From positions 1-8,982 of the forward strand of contig JAJRSQ010000074.1 in the NCBI GenBank assembly GCA_024278725.1: a DNA stretch of 8,982 nt. The letters run 5' to 3'. The notes beneath the pieces were generated by a model, which ran no database searches, was not told the DNA's origin, and saw only the letters and a list, made by a program, of their open reading frames with translations. Both the position numbers and the translations under genes were made by a program. The DNA is from Chloroflexota bacterium (GTDB lineage Bacteria; Chloroflexota; Anaerolineae; 4572-78). Positions 5,907-8,982 of the stretch are shown here, piece by piece. Within the stretch, counting starts at the first letter, position 1. Every line of letters starts with the position of its first letter.

Positions 5907-7167
5907 CTTTCAACGCTTCCTTTGCCGCTTCAACAGCCTGACGCATCTTTTTGCGTTTGTCAGACCACCGTTTTCGTACATCCAAGCCGATGTATAGCAG
6001 GAAAAACCCCATTGTCAGCGGAATAAGCCCGAATTTGTATGCCATGTTCACCGCGTACAACGCGGGTGTGTTCTCCCAACTGGGGATGTAATGGCTAACC
6101 CACGCCTGCGGGAAACGAATGCTGGCTTCGGTGTGGCATTGCTGACAAGTGTGCTGAAGGTTGTCCGGATAAATGGTCGAAAGCGGGTCGTCCGGCTTTC
6201 GGATGTTATGGATACCGTGACAATCGTAACAGACAGCCTTGTCGCTGGGGGTTCGAGTTCCCTGACGGCGGAATAAATCAACGGTTCTGCCGTGAAAATC
6301 ATCGAGGTAGGTCTGGAATACCGCCGTTGAGATGTTGTATCGTCCCATCAAATCGTCATTGGCGTGACAACCGCCGCAAATGGTGATGCTGTCATTGCGG
6401 AAGGCGCTGTCTCTGGGACCCCGAACGCTGTGAACGCCGTGGCAATCGGTACAGGTGGGCACATCCGGGTTTGATTCTTCGTCGAGTGCCGCGCCATGCA
6501 CGCTGGTACGGTAGGTGCTGTAAACAGCCTTGTGGCAATTCCCGCACATATGGGAAATGTTGTCGCGCGGTTGTCCCGCCTCCGTGATGCCGTGGCTTCC
6601 GTGGCAGTCAATACACGTTGGGGCATCGAGGTTTCCGCCCTCCATCATTCGCACGTGCGCGCTGTCTTCCGCAACAAGAAATTCCTCTTCGTGGCATGAG
6701 CGGCAGGCTTCATTCACCGATAACGCGAGTTCACGCCGGTTTTCATATATCAACCGAACCCGCAGCGTTGTTTCCTTCGCCGCCACCGTCCCTCCTTTTG
6801 CCGGATGGCAGCTCACACAAGTGAGCTGTTCCTCCTCCCGGTGGGGATACTGGCTAATATCGGTGTGGCAAGCCAGACACTCCAACCCCGCTGCGCTGTG
6901 AACCGATTGCCCGTACTCTCCGCGGTCTACATATAGCGAAATCAGTTCTCCATTTTTTAAGGTGCCTTTAAAGTCGTGATCCGAGTGACACATCAAACAA
7001 TCGGCGTCCCGACTACTTCGATGCTCCTCCTGTGAAGGGGGAGCCGCCCAACTGACCTGCATTGTCGATAACCAAACCACGGTCATCAGAGCCAGCACCG
7101 GCAAAACAAATCCGGGTGCTGTAAAACGCCGTTGTCCCATCGCCGGAGGGGAAGATTCGGTTTCCAT
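5884..7167 (-). CDS. Decahaem c-type cytochrome with C-terminal membrane anchor
   Basis: This 427-aa protein has an N-terminal hydrophobic segment (about 19-41, ending VSWAAPP and possibly cleaved), a haem domain (50-360), a C-terminal helix (about 378-396) and a charged cytoplasmic tail rich in Lys and Arg. Ten canonical CXXCH sites begin at C57, C97, C117, C155, C185, C208, C239, C264, C313 and C341. Thirteen other histidines (49, 64, 90, 109, 171, 192, 206, 224, 246, 292, 320, 339, 359) allow bis-His ligation throughout. Repeated units of the form CxDCHGxH (185, 239, 313) point to internal duplication. ATG at 7167 follows GAGGG by 3 nt; the inner ATG (codon 10) has no ribosome site. The gene is joined by overlap to a di-haem cytochrome b, so the pair resembles CbcL, in which a multihaem c domain is fused to a cytochrome b. 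It probably passes electrons between the membrane haems and extracytoplasmic carriers. Confidence 0.92.
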   Translation of the reverse strand: METESSPPAMGQRRFTAPGFVLPVLALMTVVWLSTMQVSWAAPPSQEEHRSSRDADCLMCHSDHDFKGTLKNGELISLYVDRGEYGQSVHSAAGLECLACHTDISQYPHREEEQLTCVSCHPAKGGTVAAKETTLRVRLIYENRRELALSVNEACRSCHEEEFLVAEDSAHVRMMEGGNLDAPTCIDCHGSHGITEAGQPRDNISHMCGNCHKAVYSTYRTSVHGAALDEESNPDVPTCTDCHGVHSVRGPRDSAFRNDSITICGGCHANDDLMGRYNISTAVFQTYLDDFHGRTVDLFRRQGTRTPSDKAVCYDCHGIHNIRKPDDPLSTIYPDNLQHTCQQCHTEASIRFPQAWVSHYIPSWENTPALYAVNMAYKFGLIPLTMGFFLLYIGLDVRKRWSDKRKKMRQAVEAAKEALKDDYDFTE

Positions 7168-7202
7168 AAACCCTCAATTCTGTTGTGCGCGTTTCAATCC
7201 GG

Positions 7203-7568
7203 TTAAGCATACAGTGGACGATAAATGACATCCAATAAGTCCTGCACTTGTTGCGCTTGATGGCACTCACTGGTTAAAACGCGCATCTGCTCACTTTCCG
7301 GGTCAATCCGGATGAGCCGAAGCGATGGAAACGAATACAACAGGTCGTTCTGTGTACAGAAGGAAGCGGCTTTGGTATCGGTAACGTCAAAAATAACAAT
7401 GGAAGGCGCGGAGTCGGTGATGTCATTCATGGCAGTACTCGTGGCAGGGTCAATGACTCGCAATGCCGCACTTTGCAGCGTTTGCTGCAATCGCTTGGCG
7501 ATGCCCTCCGCAAATAATGATTGACTTGATAAAATAACGACGTTTGCCTGCACAATTATTCCCAACAA
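7203..7568 (-). CDS. Receiver-like orphan protein with degenerate acidic pocket
   Basis: This protein of about 121 aa resembles the N-terminal half of a response regulator: beta-strand VVILSSQSLFAEGIAKRL (residues 10-27), then SIVIFDVTD (56-64), then a strand RLIRIDPESE (84-93). Compared with the genuine regulator in this window (VLIADDHSLFRDGI and LLMDINMP), the acidic pair is replaced by S14-S15, the Asp at 61 aligns with the phosphoacceptor, and the conserved Lys is not seen. There is no DNA-binding domain. The frame opens with TTG at 7568 or 7565, or GTG at 7553; none has a strong ribosome site. GAGAGAGAAG lies upstream of the TTG pair. The gene lies 35 nt before the decahaem gene and is probably co-transcribed with the cytochromes. 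A role in sensing or modulating the two-component system is inference; the fold assignment is moderate. Confidence 0.7.
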   Translation of the reverse strand: MLGIIVQANVVILSSQSLFAEGIAKRLQQTLQSAALRVIDPATSTAMNDITDSAPSIVIFDVTDTKAASFCTQNDLLYSFPSLRLIRIDPESEQMRVLTSECHQAQQVQDLLDVIYRPLYA

Positions 7569-7590
7569 CCGCTTCTCTCTCTACCCTAAA

Positions 7591-7616
7591 GATATCGTGA
7601 ATATATTTACGATACC
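7591..7616. promoter_or_regulatory. 26-bp near-palindrome, CRP/FNR-like operator candidate
   Basis: The sequence from GATATCGTGAAT to ATTTACGATACC pairs at 11 of 13 dyad positions. Its core is CGTGA, six AT-only bases, TTACG, which is the half-site spacing of CRP/FNR-family sites (TGTGA-N6-TCACA). It lies 23 nt upstream of the first possible start of the receiver-like gene, just downstream of the weak promoter proposed at 7627-7655. Binding here would suit repression from that promoter, or activation from another start point. Nothing in the window encodes a CRP/FNR protein. Confidence 0.5.
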
Positions 7617-7626
7617 TTTACTTAAG

Positions 7627-7655
7627 ATTTTATTCACAATTGGACTTAAAAGCAA
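7627..7655 (-). promoter_or_regulatory. Weak sigma70-like promoter candidate for the cytochrome cluster
   Basis: On the coding strand TTGCTT (7655-7650) and TAAAAT (7632-7627) are separated by 17 nt. The -10 matches the consensus at five of six positions, the -35 only at three. Transcription would begin near 7620, about 50 nt before the receiver-like gene. Two direct CAATTGG repeats (7637-7643 and 7660-7666) overlap the region. A poor -35 beside several dyads would fit an activator-dependent promoter. Confidence 0.3.
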
Positions 7656-7686
7656 TACCCAATTGGCAAACGGCTACCATAACAAG

Positions 7687-7727
7687 GGGTAGTCTTTGGC
7701 TGCAAAAATACTACCCACACGAGTAGT
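7687..7727. promoter_or_regulatory. Inverted GTAGT/ACTAC elements in the main intergenic region
   Basis: GGGTAGT (7687-7693), ACTACCC (7710-7716) and GAGTAGT (7721-7727) form two nested dyads: a perfect 7-bp one with a 16-nt spacer, and ACTAC with GTAGT across 8 nt. Further CTACC cores occur at 7674-7678 and 7581-7585. The first dyad could fold as an RNA stem extended by TTT/AAA after one mismatch, but no T-run follows it on the coding strand. TACCCCT (complement of 7685-7691) matches the NarL heptamer form TACYYMT. The elements begin right after the response-regulator stop and lie 32 nt or more upstream of the -35 candidate, a position typical of activator sites. Confidence 0.45.
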
Positions 7728-7728
7728 T

Positions 7729-8382
7729 TTATAAAGTTTTCGAGGGGCTATTATTAGAAATAATACCTTGTTTCAAGGCAATGGCGACTGCTTCTGTCCG
7801 GTTCTGAACATTCAATTTGGAAAGGATATTTTTCACGTGGTATTTCACGGTATTCGGGCTGACCGAAAGCTCCTGCGCAATGGCGCGATTCGACAACCCT
7901 GTGGCAACCAGCTTCAGCAACTCAACTTCGCGTGCGGTGAGCATCCCCGTGCGCGAACCGCCACGCCGCTGTCCCTTTCCACGTTTCAGCAAACGGGTTG
8001 CCATATGCCGTGTTACCGCAATTTCATCCCGCCGCAATCCTTCCAGCAAATTAATAAATTCATCTGCCGTCAAACTTTTGAGCAAAAACCCGTCCGCACC
8101 GTAATCCATCGCGGTGAACAAATCATCATCACTGTCTGAAACAGTGAGGATGACCACTTTCAAGTCGGGCATTTCTTCTTTCAGAATTTTCAATGCTTCC
8201 AGCCCATTCATTTTGGGCATATTAATGTCCATCAGCAGTAATTGCGGCTGCAATCGTCTCGCTTCGGAAATAGCGTCTTCACCATTCCCCACCTGCCCCA
8301 GCACCTGAAATTCAGCGGCTTCCAACAGGCTGACAATGCCATCTCGAAATAATGAATGGTCATCTGCAATTAAAACACGCAT
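7729..8382 (-). CDS. NarL/FixJ-family response regulator (receiver plus LuxR-type HTH)
   Basis: This complete 217-aa regulator has a receiver domain (1-120) with the acidic pair D7-D8, phosphoacceptor D52 in LLLMDINMP, T80 and K102, followed by a basic linker (133-145) and a LuxR-type helix-turn-helix (about 148-207, with LTAREVELLKLVATGLSNRA and SPNTVKYHVKNILSKL). All residues needed for phosphorylation are present. The ATG at 8382 has GGAG 8 nt upstream, and that GGAG lies in the last codons of the kinase gene, so the two are translationally coupled. Phosphorylation would come from the adjacent kinase. Its position directly upstream of the cytochrome cluster makes the cluster its likely target, and the GTAGT/ACTAC elements in both intergenic regions are candidate binding sites. 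The target assignment is inference. Confidence 0.95.
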   Translation of the reverse strand: MRVLIADDHSLFRDGIVSLLEAAEFQVLGQVGNGEDAISEARRLQPQLLLMDINMPKMNGLEALKILKEEMPDLKVVILTVSDSDDDLFTAMDYGADGFLLKSLTADEFINLLEGLRRDEIAVTRHMATRLLKRGKGQRRGGSRTGMLTAREVELLKLVATGLSNRAIAQELSVSPNTVKYHVKNILSKLNVQNRTEAVAIALKQGIISNNSPSKTL

Positions 8383-8387
8383 ACAAA

Positions 8388-8982
8388 TTACTCCGGGAAT
8401 GCCCCAAGCGGGACGGTGACAATCACTGTCGTCCCGTCAACTTCCGGGCGGGTTTTGATGGATAAGGTTGCACCGATGGACACCGCACGTTCTTTCATTA
8501 TATCCATGCCAAATTTTGGGCGGGTGGCGGATGATGATTGCCGGATATTGATGCCTATACCGTTGTCATGCACCGAAAGGGTTAACGTTTCATCGGTGTA
8601 GTTGAGGTGAATGGTCACGCTGGTGGCTTCGGCGTGTTTGCGGGCATTGGTCAACGCTTCTTGAACAATCCGCAAAAGTTGCAGCTCAACTTCACCGGGC
8701 AATATCGAATTAATAGACGATGAATCCACCTCGATGGATACGGGCAGGTTGCTCAACCGGCTAAATTCTTTGGTGTATTCTCGGACTTGCGCCAGAAAAT
8801 CGATGCAGCAATCCGTGGACATTTTCAACCCTAAAATTGCCTCCCGCACATCCACAAACATTTTTTGGGTTGCTTCTTCCAATTGCGCCAACTGAGTTTT
8901 CGCCGTGTCGATTTTATCTTTCTGTAAAAACAACCGCGTGGCAATCACTTTGGTGCTGATGTAGCCAAGCAATTGCGCGAAA
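8388..8982 (-). CDS. Histidine kinase, HisKA_3/HATPase_c type (5' part beyond window)
   Basis: The frame is open to the right edge; the apparent TTG start at 8972 is unlikely to be real because codons for Phe-Ala-Gln precede it and fit the family. The visible segment begins at the end of the HisKA_3 H-box (FAQLLGYISTKVIA; the His normally lies a few residues earlier, just outside the window), continues through a dimerisation helix, and carries a full ATPase domain: N-box LLRIVQEALTNARKHAEA, G1 box VHDNGIGI, G2 region FGMDIMKERA, ending TTVIVTVPLG. This is the NarX/DegS/LiaS-like class that partners NarL-type regulators. The stop TAA lies 5 nt before the regulator ATG. The sensory domain, and so the signal, is not visible. 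Confidence 0.92.
   Translation of the reverse strand, partial: FAQLLGYISTKVIATRLFLQKDKIDTAKTQLAQLEEATQKMFVDVREAILGLKMSTDCCIDFLAQVREYTKEFSRLSNLPVSIEVDSSSINSILPGEVELQLLRIVQEALTNARKHAEATSVTIHLNYTDETLTLSVHDNGIGINIRQSSSATRPKFGMDIMKERAVSIGATLSIKTRPEVDGTTVIVTVPLGAFPE

Noticed and set aside
8388..8972. Complete kinase starting with TTG at 8972
   Set aside because: The upstream in-frame residues Phe-Ala-Gln fit the HisKA_3 H-box and no stop precedes them before the edge; the gene is truncated by the window.

Overview
The window is about 9 kb of a moderate-GC bacterial chromosome in which every supported gene lies on the minus strand, so the biological order runs from the right edge to the left. It encodes a probable respiratory or extracellular electron-transfer locus, with a two-component system upstream of it. 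The style of the proteins (a DegS/LiaS-like kinase with a NarL-type regulator, a receiver-like orphan with its acidic pocket lost, and NHL and TPR proteins among multihaem cytochromes) suggests a Chloroflexota bacterium of the Anaerolineae/Ardenticatenia type. That placement is inference from protein character, not from a marker gene.

Right part (8982 to 7203): the 3' part of a HisKA_3-type histidine kinase, whose ORF runs off the window; its NarL/LuxR response regulator 5 nt downstream; then a 160-bp intergenic region rich in dyads; then a 121-aa receiver-like protein. The intergenic region holds GTAGT/ACTAC elements, a weak sigma70-like promoter and a 26-bp near-palindrome with CRP/FNR-like spacing.

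Middle part (7167 to 3518): a tightly packed electron-transfer core. A decahaem c-type cytochrome with a C-terminal membrane helix overlaps by 23 nt a four-helix di-haem cytochrome b. The cytochrome b overlaps by 59 nt a NapC/NirT-like cytochrome with ten haem-attachment motifs, two of them non-canonical (CX3CH and CX4CH). The three together could take electrons from quinol and pass them across the outer face of the membrane, or run in reverse. The decahaem and cytochrome b pair looks like a split version of the fused CbcL architecture.

Left part (3486 to 1): a membrane-anchored TPR protein; a membrane-anchored NHL beta-propeller whose reading frame is interrupted by an in-frame TAA just before its sixth blade; an intergenic region with three ACTACTT repeats; a secreted hexahaem cytochrome built from three paired-haem units, which is a candidate extracellular conduit; and the first 27 codons of another exported protein.

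Taken together, 26 c-type haem motifs and probably two b haems are encoded in about 6.7 kb. No terminal reductase with a recognisable non-haem catalytic centre is visible. The most notable observations are the in-frame stop that separates five propeller blades from a complete sixth, the ACTAC(C/T)(C/T) elements shared by two intergenic regions, and the receiver-like protein that heads the cytochrome cluster. No tRNA, rRNA, CRISPR array or mobile element was seen.
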